Origin: Oopsacas minuta
Lineage: Eukaryota; Porifera; Hexactinellida; Lyssacinosida; Leucopsacidae
DNA length: 64,000 bases
Direction of reading: 5' to 3'
Assembly (NCBI GenBank): GCA_024704765.1
Contig: JAKMXF010000144.1
Coordinates: 732,184-796,183, forward strand
Shown: positions 29,745 through 40,853 of the stretch, piece by piece
How positions within the stretch are numbered: the first letter of the stretch is position 1
Layout of the letters: every line of letters begins with the position of its first letter
Notes under the pieces: generated by a model
What the model was told of the DNA's origin: nothing
Databases searched by the model: none
Seen by the model: only the letters and a program-made list of their open reading frames with translations
Translations under genes and position numbers: made by a program

Positions 29745-29985
29745 ATCCCACCATGCAAGATGGCAACAAGGTAACATGTAAGATAACAATGTGCATGAAA
29801 CTAATACTTTCATGCACATTGTTGCAGGAAAATAGAACATGTTAGTATTTACTTGTAACTCTTACAATACACAGTGTATGCAACAAATTTGCTTTAAAAT
29901 TCTAAAAACAAACTTGCATGCAAGTTTGTTATATGAAAATGTAACATGCACGATGCAATTTGAGTTACATCGTGTATAGTGGCTT
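29745..29985. repeat. TGCATG-rich hairpin repeat, copy 2
   Basis: Second copy of the family at 15855-16240. It contains a perfect 16-bp stem, AACAATGTGCATGAAA at 29785-29800 and its complement at 29808-29823, with a 7-base loop. The blocks GCAGGAAAATA, TTACTTGTAAC and TTTTAAAATTCTAAAAACAA then follow in the same order as in copy 1. It sits between SKI2 and the NHL gene. Confidence 0.65.
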
Positions 29986-30158
29986 TATATTATGCCATTA
30001 ATTCTCCTTATCATGTGACCTGATACTTATACTTGTATGGAAATGAATTAGAACACTATTAGATATTGTACTTCATTGCTATATGCATTCAGCTCTAAGG
30101 ATAAATTTATTATCTTTCTATACACATTATTAGAATTTAAACATTTTGATCTTCTGAG

Positions 30159-31406
30159 ATGGCAAATGCAATAGAAAGTGAAGGTGAAAAGTTTCTCTCT
30201 CGGTTACAAACTGCCCGCGAAGAGGTTAGAAATAGATTCTCTAGCGCTCAAAGACTTCTCCAGGAGAGAGAAGCAGCTCTCTTACAACAGCTACAGGAAA
30301 TAGAGGACTCTTACAAACAGGAAAATTCGAAACTAATAGTACAGAAAAATGTTCTTTTGAAAACTAGAGAACAATTACAGGCCACTTTGAAAGGAAACGA
30401 AAATCAAACTACTCTACAGTCAATGCTAGATCCTCTTAATGCTAAACTAAGAGAAATTGAAAAGGAAGAAGAATTACAAAGAATCGAATTGAATTGGAGC
30501 AGAGAGGGAGAACTAGAATATTTACTAAAAGAAATGGGTACCATCAAGTTGAATAAAGATATTATTCCAAATAAAAAGGATGCACCTGTACTCACAGCTT
30601 GTAAGTACAGAGAGAATACTACTCGTTCAGGAGAGTTCAAATGGCCTACTGTCATAGCGGTACACTCAAATACTAACTTGTACATAATCGATCCTCTCAA
30701 CAACCGTGTTCAGGTTTTCGACAAATATTGTACTTTCCTATTTGCATTCTCAGGCAGCATGAATCACCCAGCTGGTATTTGTTTCCATGACGATCTAGTC
30801 TATGTTACACAGTCTGAAGCTGATAAACTTAATGTCTATTCGACAAATGGTGCTTTCGTTGAATCCATTGGGAGCAGGGGAGATAAAAAACTACAGTTCA
30901 AAAGTCCAGTAAGAATGTGTATTTCTGAAACTACAAATACTATCTACATTTGTGACAAAGATAATAACAGAGTTCAGATTTTGAATGTTAACCTCACATT
31001 CAATTCTTTCATTACGAAATTGGTCTTTCCCAGAGATGTTAAAGTGACTACAGATGAGATATTTATTCTTGATAAACAAAACCCATGTCTTCACGTGTTT
31101 AACCATAGACATCAGCTATTACACGAGTTAATTTCATTTGGGGGCAAGAATTCTCAAATTCAAGATTCCTACCATTTCTGTCTAAGTACTAATTCTAACA
31201 TTTTGTTTACAGATACTGCCTCTAATTGTGTGGTTGTGTTTAGTAAAGGAGGTGAACATATTCACAAGCTGGGGAAGAAAGGAAAGAAGGAAGGAGAATT
31301 CCTCAAACCCAGAGGAATAGCAATAGGCTCTGAAGGAAGGATTATTGTTGCTTCCAACAATCCTGAGCATTGCATCCAATTTTTCCTACAGTTCCCTCAA
31401 AATTAG
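30159..31406 (+). CDS. Coiled-coil/NHL beta-propeller protein (TRIM-NHL-like, no RING or B-box)
   Basis: A 415-residue single-exon protein. Residues about 5-125 form a coiled coil (SAQRLLQEREAALLQQLQEI), and a six-bladed NHL propeller follows from about 150. Recognisable blades include GEFKWPTVIAV..NNRVQVFD, MNHPAGICFHDDLVYVTQ, SPVRMCISETTNTIYICDKD..NNRVQILN and GEFLKPRGIAIGSEGRIIVA. NHL propellers of TRIM2/3/32/71 and Brat bind RNA or proteins, so a binding role is likely. The RING and B-box that would make it a ubiquitin ligase are absent. The start MANAIESEGEKFLSRL matches the paralogue at 1785. This is the intact member of the pair. Confidence 0.88.
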   Translation: MANAIESEGEKFLSRLQTAREEVRNRFSSAQRLLQEREAALLQQLQEIEDSYKQENSKLIVQKNVLLKTREQLQATLKGNENQTTLQSMLDPLNAKLREIEKEEELQRIELNWSREGELEYLLKEMGTIKLNKDIIPNKKDAPVLTACKYRENTTRSGEFKWPTVIAVHSNTNLYIIDPLNNRVQVFDKYCTFLFAFSGSMNHPAGICFHDDLVYVTQSEADKLNVYSTNGAFVESIGSRGDKKLQFKSPVRMCISETTNTIYICDKDNNRVQILNVNLTFNSFITKLVFPRDVKVTTDEIFILDKQNPCLHVFNHRHQLLHELISFGGKNSQIQDSYHFCLSTNSNILFTDTASNCVVVFSKGGEHIHKLGKKGKKEGEFLKPRGIAIGSEGRIIVASNNPEHCIQFFLQFPQN

Positions 31407-32885
31407 GCCATATAAAATAATATACTTGTTTATCATCCCCGCCCGCCCCATTTAATCTCCCTTCTCTGCAATTTTTTTTTTCATTGTAATATATATCTTT
31501 ATTTAAACTTATATTCGCAGATGAGCATTTTCGAAACAAGCTAATTATTTAACACTAGCGCCCTTCGCTTGCTAGGTCGCTGAGCAGGTGGCTAATCATG
31601 TGATTTTTCGAAAATCCAAAAAGGTGGCAATGGCATCATAATTTCGTCAGGTGTGAATTTTCGTCCAAGATTCAAACCTGTCCGAGTCAGGCCCAAATAC
31701 CCCTCCCTGTATGGAAAAAATCAGCCCTGGGGTGTGCACTAAATTTTTATTATTATTTTTTATCATTATTATTATATAGAATTATAGATTAATCGCGTTT
31801 GAATAATATTGATTATTGTAGTATAACCACAATAAGCACAACGTAACAAAAAGTTAGTAATTCTTAATCAAATTTGGTTAAACACTGCCTGTTTACTGAT
31901 TTTTTTTCTGCGTATAATTAAAGCTATCTCGCCTACTCTACTTGAGTTCCAGTTTTTTCAATTTTACTCTTCTAAATTTCATAGCTACATATTAGTAAAA
32001 TTCCTGGATGGTTTTTATTATTATTCAGATTCGTAGTGGTGTGAAAGTTGTGAAACAGTGGTATGGTTGTGTAATAAACGATTCCTGTACGGCTATCTGA
32101 TATTTACAATGAGTTCAATGGAGGAAATATTGATGGTGGTTCACCAATCTCTGACGAACATTGTTCGTCTTATCAGAAATTCGTATTAACGAGATAGTTT
32201 AAATAAATAAGTAAAATTACGCAAAGCAAAAAATAAAATAAAATGCCACCCCCCCGCCCCTATTTCGCAGAAAAAATGGATGAGAGACAAGTAATTTATT
32301 TTACTGGCCTTAGTACAGTATTTTTTGTGATAGACAATGGTTGGTTTTTATGTGTGTTTAGAATTTACGTATTCTTTTATCCGTATTTCCCTATTATTAT
32401 TATTTCTAATAAGTATAGCTAATAATGTGTAGGACATTTGTGTGATGGTATTATTTATTTTAGACAATAATTATTGTATTTCTCTATTCAATTATTTATA
32501 CAATAAGTGTCGTACTCTAGGAACCTAGTTGTAAGCACAGACTACAAAATACACGTAAATGAGGGTGATTACGTATTTCTTGTTTTTTTGCATTGTCCAT
32601 ATGATAAGACCTTTGGATTTGCTATGAGATCAGTATTACTTTCATTAATGATAATATTATGAGAGTAGTAGGTATGTACATGCTACCATTGGGAGAGCGA
32701 CAAACAATTTCAAGTCATCTAAATCTAATCATGACATGTATACTACACCATTTGATAATTAATAGGTTTTTCATCATATAACACATCTCTACTACATTAT
32801 CGAAACCTATTAAATTTTCTAACTTCTGCCATCAATAGTATAAAGAGAATTTTATCTATAAAATTGTTAATTCGTATGTTAAAAA
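31407..32885. other. Intergenic with one dispersed repeat; upstream of INPP4
   Basis: About 1.5 kb with no gene. Repeat family D occupies 31556-31735. Around 32160-32200 lies a fragment of the TTCGTATTAACGAG element also seen at 4530. A C-rich run (CCACCCCCCCGCCCC) sits near 32248. The last 400 bases are AT-rich and should hold the INPP4 promoter. Confidence 0.5.
31556..31735. repeat. Dispersed repeat family D, copy 1
   Basis: Shares ordered blocks with 40381-40690: CTTCGCTTGCTAGGTCG, CTGAGCAGTGG-like, CAAAAAGGTG, CATAATTTCGTCA, GTGTGAATTTTCGT and CAGGCCCAAATACCCCT. In copy 2 the segment after CTAGGTCG is longer. Confidence 0.75.
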
Positions 32886-35800
32886 ATGAATATGTTAAGT
32901 GATTACACTATGAAGAACCTGACTGACAAAGAGCTATCTAGCTATGCTCATCAGCTGCAGAAGTACGATATGGATGGTTATGTAGGTATGATAGTGACTG
33001 ATGGACTGCTAAGGAAACGTAGAGCCCTATTACTATACTACATGAAGATGAAAGGGAATATATTATTCTATTTTAAAGTTAGCGACAGGGGAGAGGTATT
33101 GGAGAGCCAGCTGGAAGGTTGTCAGATATTAGAGGGCTGTGTACCGCGTCTTGATGACGGAATCAATGAAGAGTATAAGTTCAGAATTACCCTGATTTAT
33201 CCTAGAATTATAGAGGATAAGCTCATATTCACATTCTACATAAGAGATAGGACAGAAGCTACCGCATGGGAGCAAGCTATCAATAAGGGTAGATATGAGT
33301 ATATGAGAAAGAGGTTCAGTGAATTGAGAAACCAACTACAGGAAATGACGGGAAATGATCCGGTTGAAGGAACTTATTTCGCTTGCAAGCCTGTCTTAGA
33401 TCCGGGACAACTAGAGGTCCTACGAAAACCAGGGACAGCTCCAAACGGTCCAGATATGCCATACCTTGAGCTATCTATCGCTTGTTCTAGTCTAGTCTCT
33501 ATCAGCCCAGACTCTGTACCAAGTCCTATGATAAAAGTAAGTCTGTTCGATGAGAGTATAGGAAAATGGATTAAGTTCTGTAAAACTGAGACTGTAGAGA
33601 ATTGTGCTGATCCTCAGTTCATTCACACTATACGTTTATCAGAAGAGCAAGCCAACACTCACTCAAAGGTTAGATTCGAAGTTTATGACGTCAGAAATAA
33701 GAAAGAGGGTATCGTTAGCAGAATCGGACACTCAGACTGCAGACTATCTCTCTTGAAGAAGGGCGACGGTCTCAACACACTTGAGATCAAAGGAGCAGAT
33801 GAGGAGGATAATCTGAAAGGATTCATCTACATACAAACATATAATTCTAATGGAGACAGTAGCAGAGCTCAACTTGTAGCAAAGAGACTAACTCAATTTA
33901 TGCAGAGTTCTGATGAGCATTCCAGACGATCAGAAGAGATGCTCAACTTCTCTAAGGAGATACAAGACCACAGTTTAGTTAACAACTCTATAACCAGTTC
34001 CTATAGATTACCTCAGAACGATAGTAGTGAAGTACTACGTGTTACAGAAATAATGAGTGAATCTAAACAAGTATGGGATATTACTATAGGCCTAATGCAG
34101 GTGTGTATGATAGAGGAGACTGATATGTTGTATGAGTTGGAAGAGTTATGTGGGCTCAATCAGCGATGGCAAGATCGTATGCAAGACCTGATTGAAGAAA
34201 AGAAATCATTCATAAATCATTACCGTTCATGTATTGATCATCTCAGCAAGCATGAAGCTAAACAATACAGTTTCAAACGTAGCATTGACAAGAAGGAGGT
34301 CTGGCTAGAGTGTATGCCTACTAATCTACATGTACAAACAATGAAGATTAACTCGAATGCATTAGTTGGTGATGTAGTTAAACTAGCTTCACAATACGAA
34401 ACTATTACAGTAGGTTGTCCCACTGCTTTTAACCTAAAGTACAAACAGGGCGGTCTTAAGAAACTTCTACAAAGTGATTCTCCTCTCTTCCTTCAGACAA
34501 GCCAGGAGAAAAGGGTGAGAGAGCTGCTAGAACATTTTCCTCTCCTTTTGAACAATCTCAAGAAGAATGTTTATGAAGTATTGAAGCATGGCTGTAGGAA
34601 ACAGAGGACAGAAATGAAGATAGCTATGGATGACTTAGGCAAATGGATGGGATCTGAATTCTACACAATACTAGCTACACCTCTTATCCAAGAGAGTCTC
34701 ATGTCCTTACAGCAAGCAAAGACAGCACCTCTATCTCCTAACAAACGAATTCAATCTGTAGTGTACAATAATAACGCAGATGAGATACAAAACGATCCGC
34801 TGTCGTTTGGATTCGGTGACATAGACGGTGAATGTGATACTCTCAATCTGCTGGAGAGTGACTATTCACTTCCTGAGATGATACAACGTGCCGACTATCA
34901 TCTATACGAGCTTAATAATAAAGTAACAGACTTTGTTAATGACGATTATCGTGGAAGATTACAGCAAGAAGAATGGGATATACTCATGAATCCATCAGCC
35001 GATTCTCTACTAGAATCCGCCAGGATATTAGTCAGTCAAGCTAAACTAGCGCTCTTATTCTCAATCTACAGAGAATATTTCCAGTTGAGTGAGAGCGGGT
35101 ATGCTACTGGGATTAAGGGATTACGTCATCGTAAAGATATATGCTTCATACAGGCAGCAGCAACTATTGCAGTCTCATTTACTATTCACCTAAAGAGCAA
35201 TATCCTAGACTGGAGTTTCATGGCTCAATTGCATAACATAGGATTTCTAATTCATTGGGAATCTTTGATTAGTACAATTGGTGAGGAGAATTCTATGCTA
35301 GAAGATATTGAAGTTACGAAAACTGAAATTAATCAGAGTTTATATTTCCAGATAATTTCCCAATCAGATGATTTGTACGATGATAAGCCTATCATTAAGG
35401 GTAAGAGATCTCGCGTTATTATTCAGGTCCCTGTGTCTCAATCTCTTTTTGAGCTGCTTCCGTATCCTCTGCAAACTGGCCAGCTTATCAGAGTAAATTG
35501 GATACTTTTCAATATCGGGGTTAATGAACAGCAGTCGCTAGCTGATCGTATTGGAGACTCTTCAATTCAAGATAGGATCAATACAAGTAGTCTGAATGAT
35601 CTCCATAAATACTTTATGAAATATTCAGAGTTATTCCTATTTGCTACAGAGGACTTAGGCAAGAGTGTGGAGGATACAAAGAAAATGCTAGATAAACTAC
35701 ACGAACTTGTATTTCAACGCAAACAGAAGCATGTCGAGATCTTACAGCTATCAGCTCTGCTCTGTAGAAAGATGAATGCTTCTCGCATTACGTCATGTAA

Positions 35801-36047
35801 GAGTGGCAAAGATCGCACAAGTATGTCATCTACCCTTGAGCAGTGCAGGATACTATCTCTTAGTCATAATCTGAGAGAGGACATATTTTACAAGACGCTC
35901 GATGCTATGCGGCTAACAGGTACACGTATACAAAATGCACAAAAGAACATAGGAGAACGCTGTTACGCGTTTAACAAGCTTCAGCGTATGCTGTTACCAG
36001 CTGATTACAGACCCCCAGATGGAAGTTACAAAAAGCTACAAACCTAA
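32886..36047 (+). CDS. INPP4: Inositol polyphosphate 4-phosphatase (INPP4 type)
   Basis: A 1,053-residue single-exon protein. INPP4 enzymes remove the 4-phosphate from PI(3,4)P2 and damp PI3K/Akt signalling at endosomes and the plasma membrane. A PH-like domain with DGYVGMIVTDGLLRKRRALL starts near residue 30 and runs to about 135. A C2 domain covers about 192-315 (YLELSIACSSLVSI...). The catalytic C-x5-R motif, CKSGKDRT, has C971 and R977 and is followed by SMSST as in INPP4A/B; vertebrates have alanine where this has G974. The long middle region is helical and family-typical. Human INPP4A/B are about 925-980 residues. The start at 32886 lies just before the PH-like domain; a second ATG two codons later is equally possible. 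Confidence 0.94.
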   Translation: MNMLSDYTMKNLTDKELSSYAHQLQKYDMDGYVGMIVTDGLLRKRRALLLYYMKMKGNILFYFKVSDRGEVLESQLEGCQILEGCVPRLDDGINEEYKFRITLIYPRIIEDKLIFTFYIRDRTEATAWEQAINKGRYEYMRKRFSELRNQLQEMTGNDPVEGTYFACKPVLDPGQLEVLRKPGTAPNGPDMPYLELSIACSSLVSISPDSVPSPMIKVSLFDESIGKWIKFCKTETVENCADPQFIHTIRLSEEQANTHSKVRFEVYDVRNKKEGIVSRIGHSDCRLSLLKKGDGLNTLEIKGADEEDNLKGFIYIQTYNSNGDSSRAQLVAKRLTQFMQSSDEHSRRSEEMLNFSKEIQDHSLVNNSITSSYRLPQNDSSEVLRVTEIMSESKQVWDITIGLMQVCMIEETDMLYELEELCGLNQRWQDRMQDLIEEKKSFINHYRSCIDHLSKHEAKQYSFKRSIDKKEVWLECMPTNLHVQTMKINSNALVGDVVKLASQYETITVGCPTAFNLKYKQGGLKKLLQSDSPLFLQTSQEKRVRELLEHFPLLLNNLKKNVYEVLKHGCRKQRTEMKIAMDDLGKWMGSEFYTILATPLIQESLMSLQQAKTAPLSPNKRIQSVVYNNNADEIQNDPLSFGFGDIDGECDTLNLLESDYSLPEMIQRADYHLYELNNKVTDFVNDDYRGRLQQEEWDILMNPSADSLLESARILVSQAKLALLFSIYREYFQLSESGYATGIKGLRHRKDICFIQAAATIAVSFTIHLKSNILDWSFMAQLHNIGFLIHWESLISTIGEENSMLEDIEVTKTEINQSLYFQIISQSDDLYDDKPIIKGKRSRVIIQVPVSQSLFELLPYPLQTGQLIRVNWILFNIGVNEQQSLADRIGDSSIQDRINTSSLNDLHKYFMKYSELFLFATEDLGKSVEDTKKMLDKLHELVFQRKQKHVEILQLSALLCRKMNASRITSCKSGKDRTSMSSTLEQCRILSLSHNLREDIFYKTLDAMRLTGTRIQNAQKNIGERCYAFNKLQRMLLPADYRPPDGSYKKLQT

Positions 36048-36801
36048 TATACCCGATTTTCTATATAAATATATTTGATTTAATATATCAGTGATGTGTG
36101 TGATAGTTTTTTAGTAGCCTTTTCAGCTTTGAAGAACTTTCGTTAGCGAGTTATTCGCTTCCCGATTAATATTTTGTTAATATTGTTTGTAATTAAATGT
36201 GAGTATTGCTTCTTCCATATTTTAGAGCTGTATCCATTCAGGGAATTAATAAGTAGCTTACATGGACAGTCAAACTGTTTAATGGGTTCGTTTGACTTTA
36301 TTATTATTATTATTTATTCGCTGAAATGAACTAGGAAATACTTCTGTATACAATATTTAGAGAGAATTCTATCTTGACAACTTAACCAAATTAGGTGATA
36401 GAAATACTATGTTAATTATGGGACTGGTACTTCGATGCTTGCTTGTTGCAAATTCTAAATATTGTAACAAATAATGTTACCACGATTCTTAATATGTTGT
36501 GACATACAAACGTATAGTGGAGTATACGTACAGTGAACGCTCCCTCTACAACGGACAAACCTCCTTGGAATGGAATGAATTAGCAATCATATATGTAATA
36601 CTTTAGCAGTCTCCGAGAAGCGGACAACTCTCTAAAAAGGCAGAAGCGATGTCCCCAACGTGTCCGTTATTCGGAGACTATACTGTATTTTAATTGCCAA
36701 TTTGATTAAATAACATAATTAATGTCGAATATTTAAAAATGAAAATATTATAATACGAGTATCACAGTTAACAGCTGATTTAATCAATTAACTCTTAGTC
36801 T
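36048..36801. other. Intergenic, contains a small DNA-transposon MITE
   Basis: No gene. The MITE at 36531-36685 is described separately. The rest is AT-rich with the fumarase promoter in the last 110 bases. Confidence 0.5.
36531..36685. mobile_element. Tc1/mariner-pogo-type MITE with TA duplication
   Basis: A 155-bp element starting CAGTGAACGCTCCC and ending GGAGACTATACTG. Its imperfect inverted ends share the motif AACGGACA about 20 bases in. Both sides are flanked by TA (36529-36530 and 36686-36687), the target of this superfamily. No open frame. Confidence 0.7.
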
Positions 36802-38514
36802 ATGTATTCTATCCATAGTTTACATAATACAGTTAGACTTATCACTCGATTTACTCATCGATTTACTTCTATCAGATTTCAAAGCTCTGGGCCGAAACCT
36901 TTCTTCTATCAAGATGTACTTTCTCTTTCCACACCAGACACTACTCCGTATAGATTACTCACGCCAGATTTCGTGTCACAGGTGAGTGTGAATAACCGCG
37001 AGTTTTTGAATATTGACAGCTTAGCCCTCACCCTCCTAACCAAAGAAGCTATGACGGATATTGCTCACTTACTACGACCAGCGCATTTACAGCAACTAAG
37101 CAACATTCTAACAGATCCAGAAGCTACCAGTAATGATAAATTCGTAGCTCTAACTCTCTTAAGAAATGCTAATATAGCCTCAGCCATGGTACTACCAGGT
37201 TGTCAAGACACTGGTACGGCTATTGTAATAGGTAAGAAAGGTCACCAAGTGTTGACAGATGGTAGAGATGAAAAACATATAGCTATGGGTGTGTACAAAA
37301 CTTATACAGAAGGTAACCTCAGATACTCACAAGTATCTCCAACAGACATGTTCACGGAGGTAAACACCTGTACGAATCTCCCTGCACAGATAGAATTATA
37401 CGCTACTACAGGTAATGAGTACAGGTTCCTGTTCATTGCTAAAGGAGGAGGATCTGCAAATAAAACATTTCTCTATCAACAGACTAAAGCTATACTGAAT
37501 CGTAATAAATTACTAGCATTTATTGACAGTAACATCCGCACCCTTGGTACAGCAGCATGTCCTCCTTACCATCTAGCTATTGTTATAGGAGGACTTAGCT
37601 CTGAAATGACACTAAAAACTGTAAAGCTAGCTTCCACCAAATACCTTGATAATCTTCCTACCAGTGGGAATGAGCATGGACAAGCTTTTAGAGATTTGAA
37701 CCTGGAGCAGGAGGTATTACAGCTGACCAGAGAGACTGGTATCGGCGCTCAGTTCGGTGGTAAGTATTTCTGTCATGACGTCAGAGTTGTGAGGTTACCA
37801 AGACATGGTGCTTCTTGTCCGATTGGTATCGGCGTGTCATGTTCCGCAGACAGACAAGCACTTGGAAAGATTACCAAGGAGGGTGTGTTCTTAGAACAGC
37901 TAGAACGAGAGCCTTTCAAATACCTGCCAGAAGTTACACCTGATCAGCTGATAGAAGGAGAAGTTGTAAAGATAGATCTGAATCGTCCTATGAGAGATAT
38001 ATTGAGTACACTGTCAGGTTATCCTGTTAAAACCAGATTAAGTCTAACAGGTACACTGATAGTAGCTCGAGACATAGCTCATGCTAAACTGCAGGAGAGA
38101 ATATCTAATGGACAGGATCTACCGGAATATATTAAGAATCATCCAGTGTACTATGCCGGTCCAGCCAAGACCCCCGAGGGTATGGCATCCGGTTCATTTG
38201 GTCCCACAACAGCTGGAAGGATGGACTCGTATGTCGAAGAGTTCCAGGCACAAGGAGGAAGTATGATAATGCTCGCTAAAGGAAACAGAAGCAAACAGGT
38301 GACGCGTGCCTGTAAGAAGCATGGAGGATTCTATCTAGGGTCTATTGGAGGACCAGCTGCTATTCTAGCACGAGATAATATTAAGAAAATGGAATTATTG
38401 GAGTATCCTGAGTTAGGAATGGAAGCTGTGTGGAGGATTGAAGTAGCAGATTTCCCTGCATTCATTGTAGTAGATGACAAGGGAAATGATTTCTTTCAGG
38501 AATGGGCTGTTTAG
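36802..38514 (+). CDS. Class I fumarate hydratase, [4Fe-4S], mitochondrial
   Basis: A 570-residue iron-sulfur fumarase that interconverts fumarate and malate in the citric acid cycle. A basic, hydroxylated N-terminus ([20 protein letters not shown]) is a mitochondrial presequence. The cluster cysteines are C134 in [10 protein letters not shown]253 in TAACPPYH and C347 in [10 protein letters not shown], the same spacing as in protist and bacterial class I enzymes. Active-site signatures include [23 protein letters not shown] and, toward the C-terminus, [20 protein letters not shown] with GRMD. Most animals use the unrelated class II (FumC) enzyme, so this is unexpected. The presequence and the AT-rich context like its neighbours argue against contamination. 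Single exon. Confidence 0.94.
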   Translation: MYSIHSLHNTVRLITRFTHRFTSIRFQSSGPKPFFYQDVLSLSTPDTTPYRLLTPDFVSQVSVNNREFLNIDSLALTLLTKEAMTDIAHLLRPAHLQQLSNILTDPEATSNDKFVALTLLRNANIASAMVLPGCQDTGTAIVIGKKGHQVLTDGRDEKHIAMGVYKTYTEGNLRYSQVSPTDMFTEVNTCTNLPAQIELYATTGNEYRFLFIAKGGGSANKTFLYQQTKAILNRNKLLAFIDSNIRTLGTAACPPYHLAIVIGGLSSEMTLKTVKLASTKYLDNLPTSGNEHGQAFRDLNLEQEVLQLTRETGIGAQFGGKYFCHDVRVVRLPRHGASCPIGIGVSCSADRQALGKITKEGVFLEQLEREPFKYLPEVTPDQLIEGEVVKIDLNRPMRDILSTLSGYPVKTRLSLTGTLIVARDIAHAKLQERISNGQDLPEYIKNHPVYYAGPAKTPEGMASGSFGPTTAGRMDSYVEEFQAQGGSMIMLAKGNRSKQVTRACKKHGGFYLGSIGGPAAILARDNIKKMELLEYPELGMEAVWRIEVADFPAFIVVDDKGNDFFQEWAV

Positions 38515-40853
38515 AAATACTATCAATAATATGTTCTGTTTATTGTACTCTCTCACTTTATTCGAATATATAATACACCATAGTATACTAGCAATCTAGA
38601 GTATATGCATGCTCTGTTGCTAATGACTTGACCGAATCTTATAATATATACATATTTGGAATGTTATTTAAATCTATCAAATTAGCAAATCGTATTTTTG
38701 GAAGACTTTTCCTTACTAATACGCGAAATTTGCTATTATGCGAACTATTTACCATACAAAACTGCACTTTATATCCATGAGAAATTTTAGACGAATTACG
38801 AATAGTCGGTTTCCACTGTATAGTGCAGATTTAAAGTAGTATGAGTGATTTAAGGTCAATTAATAGGTGTGATTTTCTCATGATATCGTGCAAAGCATTA
38901 TTTGGCTTACTGCAATAGATCACTAACTATTATTGATTAGTTCATATTATATACAAAATGTGTTATATTCTTCATGTCTTTATCAATTAATACGTTTGAA
39001 ATTCCAGCACATACGTAAGGGCAATAGAATTATTGGAATATTCAAATATGAACTATGTCATTTATATCATGTTGCTTGTTGTGGGCGTATAGATTGTGAC
39101 ATAATTCTCGAATTAGTTATTACAAATTCCTGATACAGATAGTTCATGTTACAGTCTAGCAGATTGTGTCTAGATTCTTATAGGAAATTCCTAGTACTAC
39201 GTATATTCAACGGGGTAAAATCCTGCCAGTCCTACAAATTATACATCGTGATATTTTATAATTTATATCAACCAGCAATTTATTTCAAACAACTTAGCCA
39301 GGATATTAATAGCTATAGTAATAATAATATAGATGCTATAACACCTTACAGAACGCTTACTTCTTATCTTGACATGCCAGTGAATATATACGTAGGGGTG
39401 TTTTCATACAATAAATATAGTAATGAATAAAATTTAAGCTTACAACCTTCGCCTCCACGTTCCCACATCATCCATGTTTGTTTTCATCAATATGATAGTC
39501 CTAACTACGGTACACAGCGAATTTATGCGATATATTTAATCTTGCGAACGTGCTGTTTTCCGAAACCCGCACAATTTATTTAGGCATAACTTTCGATAAC
39601 GAAAATTTCTCAGTTGTTAGATCATGGTTGGTTGTGTCGCACAAATATATTTCCGTTTGATAAAATTGCAATTGTATCCAAATCATAATCAAATCGCACA
39701 AATAAAGCTGTATACGGTATTCCAAACATACTTACATACACGTATGTGTATAGTGATTAATTGCTCTTCCAATCACCTTTAGTTAAACTTGCATACATGA
39801 CGTATACGTATGTATTTAGAATCGTAACATAAACTGCCCAATCTCTAATGTCGATAGTCTAACTCTTCCATGTTATGAATGCTCAATCTGGGTAAGTATT
39901 ATTTGTTGGTTAATGTGTATATGCTACGACACGGGATGTGGCTGGGATAAGCTGTGTTTCTGTGTCTGAGTGTTTTAATTATTCTCTGTGTATCATACTT
40001 TTTCCATGATTTTCTGGTAAATTCTAGCCTAAATTTAGGTTAATTTCTATTTATATAAGAGGTTTTGCTTTCAATGTAACATGATTTATCAGTTTCAGAA
40101 CGGGGCAGCTTTATCATGCATTCCTGATTACACAATTGTAATTAGAGACAAACCAAATTAGGTATAATATATATACTTTCAATACTCCCACTACCTTTAT
40201 GAAATGAATGTTACACAATCATTAATACTACACTTTCAACATTTCCTAGGATTTAATTGCCTTCTGTCTGTGCTTGAGAAACAGCTTACTGGCATATGAT
40301 TTAATACAAATTCTTGCAAATACATCGGTATGATGAGAACACCTGCTAATATGAAGATATAGTGAGAGTTTAAATTATGCAGCTACCTTCGCTTGCTAGG
40401 TCGTTTCGTGACAGCTTAGCGCCTCCGGTTAGCTTAAGAATTAAACAGGTAAATTTTTGATGTTTTGGTCGCTTTGCGACCAAAACATGTGACACATTGA
40501 GGGATACCTGTGATCCAAATTTCAAACTTCTATCCTGTATATCAGCTGAGCAGTGGTTAATAATGTGTTTTCGAAATGCAAAAAGGTGACGATGAGGTCA
40601 TAATTTCGTCATAGGTGTGAATTTTCGTTCAAGACTCGAACATATCCGATTCAGGCCCAAATACCCCTGTATGCCAAAATCAACCCTAGTTGTCTTCCAG
40701 TTTCTTCAATCAATTCTGGACTGCTATTATGTATATGTATCTTTGATTGCAAGCCTGCCCTAATTCCAGTATTTGATAAGAATCACTTTATCAACTCAAA
40801 TTCATTCTCTATAATTACTGGCCAAAATAATTCTTCCTTCCGAAATAGCACAT
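38515..40853. other. Long intergenic region between fumarase and MTHFSD
   Basis: About 2.3 kb. Frames at 38933-39133 and 39146-39430 show no family similarity and low-complexity composition; not called. The 20-base word at 39905-39924 (TTGGTTAATGTGTATATGCT) recurs exactly at 47342. Palindromic ACGTATACGTATG words lie near 39800. Repeat family D copy 2 is at 40381-40690. Confidence 0.5.
40381..40690. repeat. Dispersed repeat family D, copy 2
   Basis: Matches 31556-31735 in order, with an extra inserted section (about 40405-40540) containing the palindrome TTTTGGTCGC..GCGACCAAAA at about 40460-40486. Ends were not defined. Confidence 0.7.

Noticed and set aside
36802-38514. Bacterial contamination as explanation for the intronless genes and class I fumarase
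   Set aside because: Mitochondrial presequences, intron-bearing neighbours, animal-specific families and eukaryotic MITEs occur throughout the same contig.
39146-39430. 94-codon frame after fumarase
   Set aside because: Low-complexity composition rich in I, Y and N; no family match; probably chance in AT-rich DNA.
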